Positions 1-8,223 of a stretch of 64,000 nt of DNA are shown one piece after another. The stretch comes from CAZQGO01 sp964593065. GTDB taxonomy: Bacteria; Oederibacteriota; JAAXVQ01. The position numbers and the translations under genes were made by a program. The notes beneath the pieces are model-generated. The model saw only the letters and a program-made list of their open reading frames with translations, had not been told where the DNA came from and made no database searches. Numbering within the stretch: the first letter of the stretch is position 1; each line of letters begins with the position of its first letter. The DNA lies in contig CAZQGO010000014.1 in assembly GCA_964593065.1 (NCBI GenBank), positions 1 to 64,000 of the forward strand. The letters are read 5' to 3'.

Positions 1-1028
1 GTGGCGATGTTGACGTTGAAGCTGTAGCGGCTGTTGACGAAGGTGTTGTAGGCGATCAGGTCGTTGCGCATGCCGTCAATGGCGAAAATGCTGTTGCGCC
101 ACCAGTAGAAGTTCCGGTACGCGCCCACGATCATATTATTGATCACCGTGTTGTTCTGCGACGGCCCCAGGGTCTGCTTCTCGTCCCCCAGCATGATCCC
201 CACCTGCGACCCGCTGGCATAGCCCGTGTTCCCGGTCGCGTACACGAGGTTGCGTTGGCACATGGTGCCGATGGCGTCCGAGATGTACACATTGGCCGAC
301 CAGTTGTCGTACACCACGTTATCCTCCAGGACCGTGCCCGTGGCCTCGTAGGTGGACAGGCCTTCGCCCCAGTTCCCGTACACGATATTTCCCCGCAGGA
401 CCGCATTTGTAGGATACCGCGCCGCGGACAGGCCCGAGGCCCAGCCGCTGGCCGAGCCGCCGTCCACATTCGACATGCAGTTGGACCACACGCGGCTGTT
501 CTGGACAATGCTGCGGTCCCCGGAGCCGACGATGATAATGCCGTTTTGCTGGTTGTGGTGGGAGTTGATAGTGTCCGCCAGGCAGTGCGACCCGCCCAGG
601 CACACGCCCATGCCGCTGGAATACCGGACCTCGATGTTGGAAAACTCCACGTAATCCCCGGAAGCGCCCAGGAGCACGTCCCACGGCCCGCCAGGGACCG
701 TGTAATTGTTGCCGTCTATGGCCACGGCCTCCCCGGCATAGGCCTGGACCCGGATCGGGGCCGAACTGGTGCCGGAGTGCGTGAAATTTACGCCCTCGTG
801 GTACTCCCCGCCGCGGATGTACACCGTGTCGCCGGCCTGCACCACGCCGGCCGCCTGGCCGATGGTCAGGAAAGGCTCGGAAAAGGTGCCTGGATTGCCG
901 GTGTTCCCGCTTGGCGAAACATAGTAGTCCGTCGCCCAAGCCGCGAAAGGCCAGGCCAGCAGGCAGAGCGCGAGAAAATATCCTTTCGGAGATGGTGTTA
1001 ACTGTGTAAACTTGGCCCCCCGTATCAC
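1..1028 (-). CDS. Secreted right-handed parallel beta-helix protein, C-terminus beyond window
   Basis: The open frame runs to the left window edge, so the C-terminus is missing. The N-terminus has a hydrophobic signal segment (YFLALCLLAWPFAAWA) followed by DYYVSPSGNTGNPGT, a typical opening of secreted beta-helix proteins. Downstream are many short repeats of the type NVVYDNW, NNTVINN and NGIIIVGSG, with stacked Asn and alternating hydrophobic residues, as in pectate-lyase-like right-handed beta-helices. The only plausible start is GTG at 1028, with a weak GAGGGA just upstream. Family members bind or cleave polysaccharide or act as surface structures, but no catalytic residues can be assigned here. 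The fold is fairly certain; substrate and activity are unknown. Confidence 0.8.
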   Translation of the reverse strand, partial: MIRGAKFTQLTPSPKGYFLALCLLAWPFAAWATDYYVSPSGNTGNPGTFSEPFLTIGQAAGVVQAGDTVYIRGGEYHEGVNFTHSGTSSAPIRVQAYAGEAVAIDGNNYTVPGGPWDVLLGASGDYVEFSNIEVRYSSGMGVCLGGSHCLADTINSHHNQQNGIIIVGSGDRSIVQNSRVWSNCMSNVDGGSASGWASGLSAARYPTNAVLRGNIVYGNWGEGLSTYEATGTVLEDNVVYDNWSANVYISDAIGTMCQRNLVYATGNTGYASGSQVGIMLGDEKQTLGPSQNNTVINNMIVGAYRNFYWWRNSIFAIDGMRNDLIAYNTFVNSRYSFNVNIA

Positions 1029-1049
1029 ATTTCCCTCGCCAACAATCTC

Positions 1050-1140
1050 ACCCTCCCCTTTATCCCCTCCCCTCAAGGGAGGGGGATTAATGAATTATTC
1101 CCTCCCCCTTGAGGGGGGAGGGTCTGAGAGAGGGTGAAAT
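1050..1140. repeat. Long palindromic CCCTCCCC-rich intergenic repeat
   Basis: The left arm runs from CACCCTCCCC to AAGGGAGGGGG, and the right arm mirrors it from CCCTCCCCCTTGAGG to GAGGGTGA around an AT-rich centre (ATTAATGAATTATT). Related arms recur near 1203, 3293, 4060 and 9620. This looks like a dispersed REP or MITE-like element. It lies between two minus-strand genes, so it could also fold in RNA as a terminator or processing hairpin. Confidence 0.7.
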
Positions 1141-1202
1141 GATGCGGGGGACGGTGTCAACTGATCAGGTTATCCGCGTCCACATCGGATGACCGATTCG
1201 AA

Positions 1203-1245
1203 GCTTCACCCTCCCCCGCACCCGCTCCCGTCAAGGGAGGAGTGT
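1203..1245. repeat. Partial copy of the CCCTCCCC repeat
   Basis: The sequence contains CACCCTCCCCC, then CCGCTCCCGTCAAGGGAGGAG, matching one arm of the palindrome at 1050-1140. It is a half-element just downstream of the barrel gene that ends at 1270. Confidence 0.5.
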
Positions 1246-1269
1246 ACAAGCCGGCAGGCCGCCCCCGGC

Positions 1270-1950
1270 CTATAGCTTGAGCCCCACCCCCGCCTTGAGG
1301 GTGACGCCGCCGAGGTCGTAGGTGATATCCTGGCCCGCCGCGCCGACCCAGCGGATATTATGGTCATTCAGGACAAACCGAACGTAGCGGCCCAAACGGT
1401 ATCCGGCTTGCAGCATAAAATATCCGGCCTGGGAGAAATTATAGTCCAGGCCGAGCAGGAACGTCCAGGCGCTGGTGGCCGAGTAAAAGCCCAGCCCGCC
1501 GGCAAAATCATGGTCATCGAGCATGAAGGCGTCAAAACTCACGCCCAGCAAAAGGTCCGTCCTAGGGAAAACGTTCCGGTTGACCCAGTAGGCCGCGACC
1601 CCGAAAAATTCCTGCGACAGATCCAGCTTGACTCCCGTATTCCGGTATTCCCCCTGGTTCAGGTACTGCCCGCCGTGCACATCAAACATGAAACCGTAAA
1701 AGGAGTCCGTGCGCATGCCCAGCTCCCATTGCGGCGGCGCGCTCTGCATGGATAAATGGTCCACGTCCGGCAGGTCCGGAGTCCCGAAAGTTCCGATCCC
1801 TCCGGCGAGATAGAAGCTTATGTTCGGCTCCCAGGCGTAGCCTTGCTCCTCCAGCAGCGCGGGGTCTAGGACCCCCCACGTCCGTCCCTGTGCATAAGCC
1901 GTTGCGGAGAAGGCCATGAGCGCGATACAGGCCAAAAGAACCTTTTTCAT
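1270..1950 (-). CDS. Predicted outer-membrane beta-barrel protein
   Basis: This 226-residue protein has a clear signal peptide (MKKVLLACIALMAFSATAYA) and a mature part of alternating hydrophobic and aromatic strands separated by short turns. It ends in a strand, VTLKAGVGLKL. Size and pattern suit an eight-to-ten-strand outer-membrane barrel; no named family is recognisable. Its ATG overlaps the stop of the upstream lipoprotein gene (ATGA), so the two are probably translationally coupled, and a strong AAGGAGGAGG site precedes it. The lipoprotein and barrel may work together at the outer membrane, which is inference from the gene order only. Confidence 0.75.
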   Translation of the reverse strand: MKKVLLACIALMAFSATAYAQGRTWGVLDPALLEEQGYAWEPNISFYLAGGIGTFGTPDLPDVDHLSMQSAPPQWELGMRTDSFYGFMFDVHGGQYLNQGEYRNTGVKLDLSQEFFGVAAYWVNRNVFPRTDLLLGVSFDAFMLDDHDFAGGLGFYSATSAWTFLLGLDYNFSQAGYFMLQAGYRLGRYVRFVLNDHNIRWVGAAGQDITYDLGGVTLKAGVGLKL

Positions 1951-2600
1951 GAGCCTCCTCCTTTCTGGCCGTTCAGGTGCAGGCGGCCCCAGGCTTTCTC
2001 AAAGGCGGCCAGGACCAGATAGGCGTACATGTCGTTCAAGGTATCTTCGTGCTCGTCGATCCAGCGCTGGGGCCTGAAATCCGCCGCGATGACGGGGATC
2101 GTGTACGTACCCGTAACCGTGCTCTTGGCCGACTCCGGCGCCTGGTCCGGTTGCTGCACCGCGACCTCCACGGAAACGGTTCCCCTGATTGCCATGGCCC
2201 GCATCAGCACGTTGGCGCGAAGGATGGACACGGAGATGAGCTTGCCTGCCGTCGTTTCCTGCGACGCTGGCTCGACCGTGAACCCCAGGCCGTTCAGATA
2301 GCCGGCGATCCGCTCCTTCAGCTTGAGATTTTCGGGATGGTAGAGATAGAGATCCGTGGTTTTAATGCCTAAACCGCTTTCATAGAGGGAGCCGATTTTT
2401 CCCTTGCTCTCGTCGAGAAAATTGACCTCCAGCGAGACCGCTTCGGCGGCGGCCGGAGGCGCGCCCGCGGGCGCCAGCTCGCTGATCAGCATTTTGAAAT
2501 CCGTGGGTTCTATGGTGGCGCAGCCGGAAAGCAGGAGGGTAGGGGCCAGGCAGCAGAACAGCAGCCCGATCCCAAGGTGCACGGAAATGCTTTTTCTCAT
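1947..2600 (-). CDS. Predicted lipoprotein of unknown function
   Basis: The 217-residue product starts at MRKSISV, chosen because AAGGAGGAGGA lies directly upstream. It has a lipobox, LLLSGC, near residue 26. The mature part is mixed alpha/beta and ends in a helix-rich segment (YAYLVLAAFEKAW). The frame stays open far upstream, but that extension encodes a GIY-YIG remnant rather than part of this protein. The gene overlaps the following barrel gene by four bases (ATGA). The layout faintly recalls small YajG-type lipoproteins, but I see no motif that proves it. Confidence 0.75.
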   Translation of the reverse strand: MRKSISVHLGIGLLFCCLAPTLLLSGCATIEPTDFKMLISELAPAGAPPAAAEAVSLEVNFLDESKGKIGSLYESGLGIKTTDLYLYHPENLKLKERIAGYLNGLGFTVEPASQETTAGKLISVSILRANVLMRAMAIRGTVSVEVAVQQPDQAPESAKSTVTGTYTIPVIAADFRPQRWIDEHEDTLNDMYAYLVLAAFEKAWGRLHLNGQKGGGS

Positions 2601-2649
2601 TCCTCCTCCTTTAGGCGGCTCAGGCTTTGTTCCCCCCGGGCCGTTTGAA

Positions 2650-2876
2650 AGCGATAAACACTCCCCGAGCCCGCTTAAAACGAATGCTTCTAATTCACGG
2701 GTGTGCTCATCACCAACCGTTAGGTAGATGCTGAAAGCGTCCCGGGCATTTGCATGCCGGTCTCGCAGATGAGGCTTCAATCTAGAGCGTAGGTTGGACG
2801 CTAATCCAACGTAATATAGTTTCTTTCTTCTATAGAGTGCGTAGATACCGTTTAGTACATCAAGATTGCAATATCG
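2650..2876 (-). pseudogene. GIY-YIG nuclease domain remnant
   Basis: Reading the minus strand from just after a TAG at 2877-2879 gives LNGIYALYRRKKLYYVGLAS, with GIY and YVG motifs about ten residues apart, then NLRSRLKPHLRDRH, and later a glutamate in RELEAFVL. This is the signature of a GIY-YIG endonuclease domain. There is no start codon after the in-frame stop, the N-terminal region that such proteins usually have is absent, and similarity decays after AFVL before the frame runs by chance into the lipoprotein gene. It is therefore a decayed fragment, probably of a transferred nuclease gene. Confidence 0.7.
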
Positions 2877-2890
2877 CTAACCCCTTCCCC

Positions 2891-3205
2891 TCATTTCACC
2901 TTAATCACTTTCGCGAACACCGTGAATTCCTGACCGTTTTTCTCCATACTCAAAATAATGATTCCATCGCCTTTCAATTTTCTGGCCTCCTCGGAAATGT
3001 CCTGAAGGATGTTAAAAAATTCCTTTCCGGACGCGGACAGGAGGCTGAGTGAGAAATACTCTTTCGGCAGGGTGTCGTCCACGGTGAAGATTTGGATCCC
3101 CATGGACTCAAAGCGCAGCGGCACATTTTCAACCACGCTTGAAAATGACAGGGCGGGCAACAGGAGCATAGCCGAGAAAAACATCGCAACCATAGTTTTT
3201 TTCAT
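2891..3205 (-). CDS. Small exported protein, possibly YbjQ/DUF74-like fold
   Basis: This 104-residue protein starts at MKKTMVAMFF, placed nine bases after GGAGG; earlier ATG codons lie too close to that site. A signal peptide (FSAMLLLPALSFS) predicts export to the periplasm. The mature part contains EEARKLKGDGIIILSME followed by a final strand FAKVIKVK. That resembles the pattern 'EARxLGADAV ... GTAVKV' of the YbjQ family, though without clear sequence identity. The resemblance is my inference; the gene may simply be a lineage-specific periplasmic protein. It stands alone between the GIY-YIG remnant and a repeat cluster. Confidence 0.65.
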   Translation of the reverse strand: MKKTMVAMFFSAMLLLPALSFSSVVENVPLRFESMGIQIFTVDDTLPKEYFSLSLLSASGKEFFNILQDISEEARKLKGDGIIILSMEKNGQEFTVFAKVIKVK

Positions 3206-3292
3206 CACCATCATCCTCCGTCGCGAGTTAAATTCCAGGGACATCCTACATAATTCGGCCGAAATGAGTATGGTGTCCGGGGAAAAGCCGCC

Positions 3293-3415
3293 CTCATCTC
3301 TACCCCCTCCCCGTGCCCGCTCACTCGGGCCGAGTGTCGAAAGGCGAGAGGGGAAAAACCGCCCTCATCTGTATCCCCTCCCCCTTTAAAAAGAGGGAGG
3401 GGATGGGAGAAGGTG
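3293..3415. repeat. Tandem pair of CCCTCCCC repeat arms
   Basis: Two related arms, each containing GCCCTCATCT and CCCCTCCCC, are separated by GTCGAAAGGCGAGAGG and followed by the reverse arm GAGGGAGGGGATGGGAGAAGG. GTCGAAAGGCGA also occurs in the repeat near 9620, supporting a common element. Confidence 0.6.
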
Positions 3416-3429
3416 AAAGAAAGCCGCCT

Positions 3430-3780
3430 TCAGGCCGTCTTTTTCGTCATCGGCTGGCCGCAGCAGATGATGGCGCTTTCCGTGATCCCGTATTCGTCCA
3501 CCGCGGTCTCGCGGCCGCAAACCTGGCAGACCATCTTGGCCTGGGGCTTGGGCGCCCCGAAAATCTGCGGCGCGGGCTGCGCCGCAGGCTGGGCCGCGGG
3601 CTTGGGCGCGGGCTTGGGCGCCGCCTTCCGGACGGCTCTGCGCACGACTTTCTTGCGGGCTACTTTCTTGCGGGCAACCTTCTTGCGGACAACCTTCTTG
3701 CGGACAACCTTTTTCTTCACGGCTTTCTTTTTGGCGGCTTTCCTCACGGTCTTCTTGGCGCGCTTTCTCTTGGCTGGCAT
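3430..3780 (-). CDS. Histone-H1-like basic protein with desulforedoxin-like C-terminal knuckle
   Basis: The 116-residue product begins MPAKRKRAKK after a strong AAAGGAGG site. Residues 1 to about 50 are tandem basic units such as RKKVVRKKVARKK. A Pro/Ala linker (KPAPKPAAQPAAQPAP) follows. The last 35 residues hold CQVCGRE, then CCGQPM, a spacing very like desulforedoxin and the N-terminal domain of desulfoferrodoxin (CxxC then CC about 16-17 residues later), which bind one iron or zinc. The basic part resembles bacterial HctB/H1-like DNA-binding tails. I infer a nucleoid-associated protein carrying a metal site. The tandem DNA repeats that encode the tail are probably length-variable. Confidence 0.75.
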   Translation of the reverse strand: MPAKRKRAKKTVRKAAKKKAVKKKVVRKKVVRKKVARKKVARKKVVRRAVRKAAPKPAPKPAAQPAAQPAPQIFGAPKPQAKMVCQVCGRETAVDEYGITESAIICCGQPMTKKTA

Positions 3781-4277
3781 GGTTCCTCCTTTAGAAGAAT
3801 GTTGGAAAAAGTTTTCGGTTCACGGTGGGCCGTTGAATCTTCCCTGAGGGCGGGAACGCTTTTTGAAAAGCGGTGACCGGGTGAAGCCGGGCAAGGAACA
3901 TGGGACTCTCCTTCAAACTGATATGGAGCCGGAGAGCTGATTATTTCAATAAACACAAGCCTTTTTTGGAACGGGATAGGTTATTTTACTCCGGGCGGGT
4001 CAAGAAATCGAGCCGAATTTTTAAAATCGCAGGTTGTGTTTTTTTGCGCCTGGCACCCATTCTCTTCCTCCTCCCGTCAAGGGAGGGAAAGAATATTGCC
4101 TGCCGCGCGGGGGTAAAGCGGATATTTGGGAAAAGACGTCCCGCTCTCCGCGCCTGGCGGGATTATACAAATGGAAGCGCAGCGAATATAGTGATTTATC
4201 CTTCTCCGGTCCTGGGGGATAATGATCACACTTGTCCCGGAATCCAATCACTTGCATGTGCTCCGCGGAGGTCCGCC
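3781..4277. other. Gene-free stretch holding a repeat
   Basis: No supported gene is present. A reading frame runs through the right part into the lipoprotein gene at 4278 but shows no protein-like pattern. The segment contains CCTGGCACC and a CCCTCCCC-type repeat near 4037-4095 and separates divergent genes, so promoters for both probably lie here. Confidence 0.5.
4037..4095. repeat. Repeat unit with GCGCCTGGCACC motif
   Basis: A T-rich run leads into GCGCCTGGCACCCATTCT, then CCTCCTCCCGTCAAGGGAGGG. The same two components, TTTTTAGTGCCTGGCACC and CCCCTCAAGGGAGGGGG, occur together near 9617-9740 in the opposite order. Confidence 0.5.
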
Positions 4278-5480
4278 ATGCCGCTCCAGTCACGCGTCGT
4301 TTCAGCCATCCTGCTTTCCGCACTGGCCCTGGGCGCCGCGGGCTGTGCCGGCCTGCCCAAGGAACTGCAGGGCAGGTGCCCGCAGGCCAACAGCCTGGGG
4401 TTCATGCTCTACGGCGCCGACGAGCCTCTGCCGCCCGACGCCGGCCGTCAGCCCGGAACCTGCCGGGTGAAAAGCATCACCCTGCTGGCCGACGGGACCC
4501 GGCCAGACTGGTCCCCGGACGGCCGCCGGATCGCCTTCGACCGGGAGGTCTCCGGCACGTACGAAGTCTTCGTCATGAACGCCGACGGGTCCCACGAGCG
4601 CTGCCTGACCCGCGAGGGGAGCCTGCCCCGCGAACTCGAACACAAGCACAAGGGCAAGGCCACCTTCGTGCCGGGACGGCCCTACCTGCTCTTCGGCGCG
4701 GAGAACGAGCACGGCCGCCACGGCCTGACCACCACGCCGGGGATCGGAGACAATCACGACCTGTGGCTGCGAAGCCTCGACGAACCCGCGTACTGGCGCC
4801 TGACGCGGTATCCCAAGGACTACGCGGTCCAGTATCCGCGGTTTTCCGCGGACGGGCGGCGCCTGCTGTGGAGCGTGCGCTACGTGCCGGGCAAGCCGAG
4901 AAGGCGGGGATGCGAGTTCGGCTTGTGGAAGATCCTGCTGGCCGACCTGGTTTTCGGTCCCGCGGGCCCGCAGCTGGCCAACGTGCGGGAGCTGAAGCCC
5001 GGCGGGGACGGCTTCTACGAGCCCCACGGGTTCGATCCCGGCGGCCGGACCATCATTTTCACCGCGGCCCTGGAGCCGGGACAGTCCCAGATCTACGGGG
5101 ATATCTATACCTACGATCTCGACGCCGGCCGCCTGACGCGCCTGACGCGGACGCCTTCCATCCACGAAGAACAAGCCCTGTTCTCGCCGGACGGCTCCAA
5201 GATCGCCTTCATGTCCGGTCCTTTCATCGGGGTCTCGCGCCTCGCCTACAAGACCGAAATCTATCTCATGGACTCCGACGGCGGCAACCGCGTGCGCCTG
5301 ACGCGTTTCAACGAGCCGGACAGCCCCGAATCCACGGGCAGCACGACGCTCATCGACAAAATCGCCTGGCGCCCCTGCGGCGGGGCCCTGGTCTCGGCCT
5401 ACCACGCGGCGGGGAAAAAGCTGAATAAGATTTTCCGTCTGGAATTTACAGGACCGTGCGGCGGGTCCGGGTGCGAATAG
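4278..5480 (+). CDS. Periplasmic TolB/PD40-type beta-propeller lipoprotein
   Basis: The 400-residue protein starts at MPLQSRV, chosen for the GGAGG six bases upstream and because a lipobox (LGAAGCAG) follows the hydrophobic segment. The mature protein carries repeated PD40 blades, for example DWSPDGRRIAFD with EVFVMNADGS, RFSADGRRLLWSV, and LFSPDGSKIAFMSG with EIYLMDSDGG. Such WD40-like propellers mediate protein or ligand contacts in the periplasm; this one lacks the TolB N-terminal domain. A second PD40 protein at 12062-13183 is a distant paralogue. Partner and ligand are unknown. Confidence 0.85.
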   Translation: MPLQSRVVSAILLSALALGAAGCAGLPKELQGRCPQANSLGFMLYGADEPLPPDAGRQPGTCRVKSITLLADGTRPDWSPDGRRIAFDREVSGTYEVFVMNADGSHERCLTREGSLPRELEHKHKGKATFVPGRPYLLFGAENEHGRHGLTTTPGIGDNHDLWLRSLDEPAYWRLTRYPKDYAVQYPRFSADGRRLLWSVRYVPGKPRRRGCEFGLWKILLADLVFGPAGPQLANVRELKPGGDGFYEPHGFDPGGRTIIFTAALEPGQSQIYGDIYTYDLDAGRLTRLTRTPSIHEEQALFSPDGSKIAFMSGPFIGVSRLAYKTEIYLMDSDGGNRVRLTRFNEPDSPESTGSTTLIDKIAWRPCGGALVSAYHAAGKKLNKIFRLEFTGPCGGSGCE

Positions 5481-5563
5481 GAGCTTTCAGGCGAACCACA
5501 GGTTCCCGTGAAAGCTCCCATGGCTGGACCGTGCCCAAGGCTCGGCTTCGAACAAGACCGGCC

Positions 5564-6598
5564 TTACTTCCCCACCACCAACACCACGAAGCTGTCCGGG
5601 ATGATGGTCGGCCAGCGCCGGCGGTGCTCCCGCCCCCGGACCGGCTCCGGCGGCGGACCGAATTGCGCCGTGGGCAGGTAGAGGACGTGCGTCTTGGGGT
5701 CCAAGACCATGGTGCGCGCACCGCGCTGGGTGCAGAGCGTCTCTAAGGCTTCGAACCTGCCCGGCGAGGTCTCCTTCACCACGGTGAGGGTGCCCTCCCC
5801 GTTGGAGCTGAAGGCCAGCCCGGCGTCCGGGTCCCAGGCGTTTCCGTCCACGCCGTTGCCGATGGGCACGGTGCCGATCACCTGTCCCGAACCCAGGTCC
5901 AGGACCGTCATCATGTGGTTGGCGCAGCCCGAGAAAATGCGGCGCCCCACCGGATCCAGCGCCATGCCGGAGGGCTGTTCGCCCGGGGCCAGCGGATAGC
6001 GCCTCACGACGGCCAGGGCCCGGCTGTCGATCTCGGCCACCTCGCTGATGTCCTCCAAGTTCACGTACACCCTTCCCTGCCCATCCGCGCGCGCGGATTC
6101 CGGGTGCCCGCCCAGGGGCAGGGTGGCCAGCACCTCGCCGGACTCGGCGGCCGCCACGGTCGCGTCGTTGCTGCGGGCATTGAACACGAAGACCCGGCGC
6201 GTGGCCGGATCATAGAGAACGGCGTCCGGGTGCCTCCCGGTCCGCACCTGTCCGAGGACCTTCAGGGTCCGCAGGTCGAAAATGGTCGCGGTGTCGGCCC
6301 GGCCGTTGCTGGTGAAGCCCCGGTTCAATTCGGGCGCCAGCGCGATGCTGTGCACGCCCGGCGTGTCCGGGATGTCCCCGACCACCCGGCCGGTGTCCGG
6401 ATCCACCACCATCACGTGGGTCTGGCGGGCGATGTACAGCCTCCGGGCCCCGCCGTCCAAAGTTATGCCGTCCCAGCGGCCCTCGCCGCCCAAGTGCAGG
6501 GTCTTCAGCACGCGGTATCCCGGATCCTGCGCCTGCGCCAGGGCGCCGAGCAGCACCAGACCCGCGGCTCCGACGAACGTCCAGGCACTCCTTGCCAT
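5564..6598 (-). CDS. Exported YncE-type (YVTN) beta-propeller protein
   Basis: The 344-residue product starts at MARSAWTF and has a signal peptide ending near LGALAQA. The body is a series of short blades such as RRLYIARQTHVMVVDPDTG, RRVFVFNARSNDATV and GQVIGTVPIGNGVDGNAWDP, the pattern of YncE/YVTN seven-bladed propellers. A longer frame begins further upstream, but it overlaps the start region with Gly-rich sequence and lacks a signal peptide, so I reject it. The gene follows the CsgG-like lipoprotein gene by about 47 bases and is probably co-transcribed with it. Ligand unknown. Confidence 0.85.
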   Translation of the reverse strand: MARSAWTFVGAAGLVLLGALAQAQDPGYRVLKTLHLGGEGRWDGITLDGGARRLYIARQTHVMVVDPDTGRVVGDIPDTPGVHSIALAPELNRGFTSNGRADTATIFDLRTLKVLGQVRTGRHPDAVLYDPATRRVFVFNARSNDATVAAAESGEVLATLPLGGHPESARADGQGRVYVNLEDISEVAEIDSRALAVVRRYPLAPGEQPSGMALDPVGRRIFSGCANHMMTVLDLGSGQVIGTVPIGNGVDGNAWDPDAGLAFSSNGEGTLTVVKETSPGRFEALETLCTQRGARTMVLDPKTHVLYLPTAQFGPPPEPVRGREHRRRWPTIIPDSFVVLVVGK

Positions 6599-6645
6599 GC
6601 CCCCACCGCCTTTCCCGCCGCCGGTCTGGCCCCTGCCCGCGGCCC

Positions 6646-7257
6646 TCATCGCCATTCCTCGTGGGCGTAGAAGGCCTGCGCCACGCTTTCGGCCAGGTCC
6701 TGCAGGACCCGTTGGATCATCTCCTGGTCGGTCCAGACATAGCTCACGGTATTGTCCGGTTCGGTCGTTAAGAACTGGGAAAAATCGCTATCCTTGCGTT
6801 CGCTCCACACGATCTTGCCGGTGGCCGCGTCGATCAGACGCGCCGTGACCACGCCGGTGGCGATGCGCTGCGCCGAGAGCGGCGTCGGCCGGATGTTGCC
6901 GACGCTCAAGGAGATGCTGCCCATGACCAGGCCCTGCACGCCCAGGAGCCGGCCCAGGCTGACCGCGGTCTGGGGGTCCAGGTAGCCGCCGCGCGCCAGG
7001 GACTGCTCCCGGATCAGGGCATCCACCCGCGCGCGCTCCATCACCTCCACCTGCGGAGCATGCCGGAGCAGGTCCACGACGATCTCGTCCGCCAATTGCG
7101 TCCCCAGCGTGGACAGGTAGCTGTCGGTGGTGAAGGGCAGGACCGCCACCCGGTGATAGCGCTCCAGGTCCACGGCCGGCTGCACCAGCACGCGTTGCGC
7201 GCACCCGGCCAGCGCCAGCCCGCACGCCAGCCCCAAGGCCCACATCCGCCTGTTCAA
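6646..7257 (-). CDS. CsgG/TolB-N-like lipoprotein
   Basis: This 203-residue lipoprotein has a lipobox (LALAGCAQ). It continues with YHRVAVLPFTTDS, LADEIVVDLLRH, VEVMERARVDALIREQ and a C-terminal strand-turn region (ARLIDAATGKIVWSERK). These match the CsgG/LpoB/TolB-N-like fold, in which a helix-strand domain binds partners at the envelope. TTG is the probable start because GGGAGG sits six bases upstream; ATG at 7245 is the alternative. The full CsgG export channel is longer, so this is a short CsgG-like accessory lipoprotein. It lies upstream of the YncE-type propeller on the same strand. Confidence 0.8.
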   Translation of the reverse strand: MNRRMWALGLACGLALAGCAQRVLVQPAVDLERYHRVAVLPFTTDSYLSTLGTQLADEIVVDLLRHAPQVEVMERARVDALIREQSLARGGYLDPQTAVSLGRLLGVQGLVMGSISLSVGNIRPTPLSAQRIATGVVTARLIDAATGKIVWSERKDSDFSQFLTTEPDNTVSYVWTDQEMIQRVLQDLAESVAQAFYAHEEWR

Positions 7258-7309
7258 GTCCGGCCTCCCGGGGTCACTGAAATCACTCTTGTCCTCAATT
7301 CCTTTTTCG

Positions 7310-7912
7310 CTACCACTTTTCCCAATGGATATTCTCCGGCTTATACTTGTCCTTCGGCTTATCCTGCCCGGTCGGGTGGCCGATGGGGATGACGTTCAAG
7401 GGAATGAGGTCGTCGGGAATGGACAGGGTTTTCCTGACCCACGCCTCGCGGTCGGGTTGGGGGTAGGCCGCGGTCCAGACCGCGCCCAGGCCCAGCGCCT
7501 CGGCCGCGAGCAGGATGTTCTCGCCGGCCAGCGAGCTGTCGATGACCGCGTACTCCGTTTTGCCCTCGTGGGCCTTGGCCGGAATGGCGCAGACCACGAT
7601 CGCAGCTCCCGCCTTGTCCAGCATCTTGGCGTACGGCAGGCCCTGGGCCAGCTTCAGCAGCTGGTCCTTTTTCGTGACGACCACAAACGCCCAGGGCTGC
7701 TTGTTGACCGCCGTGGGCGCGGCCATGCCCGCCTTCAGGATCGTTTCCAGGTCCTGTTTGGACACCGCCTCTCCGGTAAAGTGCCTGACGCTTTTTCTGC
7801 TGTGGATCACTTCCAGCGCGCTCATATTTTCGTTTCCTTTCTGCAGGGCCAGGGCAAGGTCCGGCAGTAATAATAATAAACTCACCGTGGCGGCTAAGGG
7901 TATCCGGTTCAT
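7310..7912 (-). CDS. Nitroreductase-family FMN enzyme with N-terminal signal peptide
   Basis: The 200-residue protein starts at MNRIPLAATV after AAGGAG and has a hydrophobic leader (SLLLLLPDLALALQ). The enzyme domain follows: IHSRKSVRHF supplies the FMN-phosphate-binding arginines, then PTAVNKQPWAFVVV, and GLGAVWTAAYP near the C-terminus, all typical of nitroreductases that use NAD(P)H to reduce nitro groups, quinones or flavins. An export signal is unusual because FMN must then be loaded before or after transport. A downstream ATG (MSALEVIHS) could give a cytoplasmic form. Confidence 0.85.
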   Translation of the reverse strand: MNRIPLAATVSLLLLLPDLALALQKGNENMSALEVIHSRKSVRHFTGEAVSKQDLETILKAGMAAPTAVNKQPWAFVVVTKKDQLLKLAQGLPYAKMLDKAGAAIVVCAIPAKAHEGKTEYAVIDSSLAGENILLAAEALGLGAVWTAAYPQPDREAWVRKTLSIPDDLIPLNVIPIGHPTGQDKPKDKYKPENIHWEKW

Positions 7913-8223
7913 GCTTTCGCTCCTTTTCGTCAACCCGTGACCTTGAAGGCGGCTTTCCTTTCCCAACGGGCCGCGCGTTTTTCCAGGCGCAGGAATTCGT
8001 TCCGCCCCGCCTTTTCCCCCGGCCCGGCCTCCCGGCGGAACTTGGTTCGGGCCGGAGCGAGGTTCGGACTTGATTCGCGGATGGTTCGCTGCGCGCGACC
8101 CTAGATTGTCCCGCAATTCGTGAAAAAAGCAAGCGCAGAATCAGGCGGGTTTGGGGTTTGCATGCGGGCCGAAGACAGCGCCGCGTTCCGGGCAGACGGC
8201 CTGGCGCCTGGTGCGAACTCAGG
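7913..8223. other. Gene-free stretch
   Basis: This segment lies upstream of the nitroreductase gene and downstream of an outer-membrane protein gene. I see no conserved reading frame, RNA or repeat. The nitroreductase promoter must lie here, but I could not fix its position. Confidence 0.4.

Noticed and set aside
3900..4277. Upstream extension of the PD40 lipoprotein frame
   Set aside because: No protein-like pattern and it would bury the signal peptide and lipobox inside the protein.
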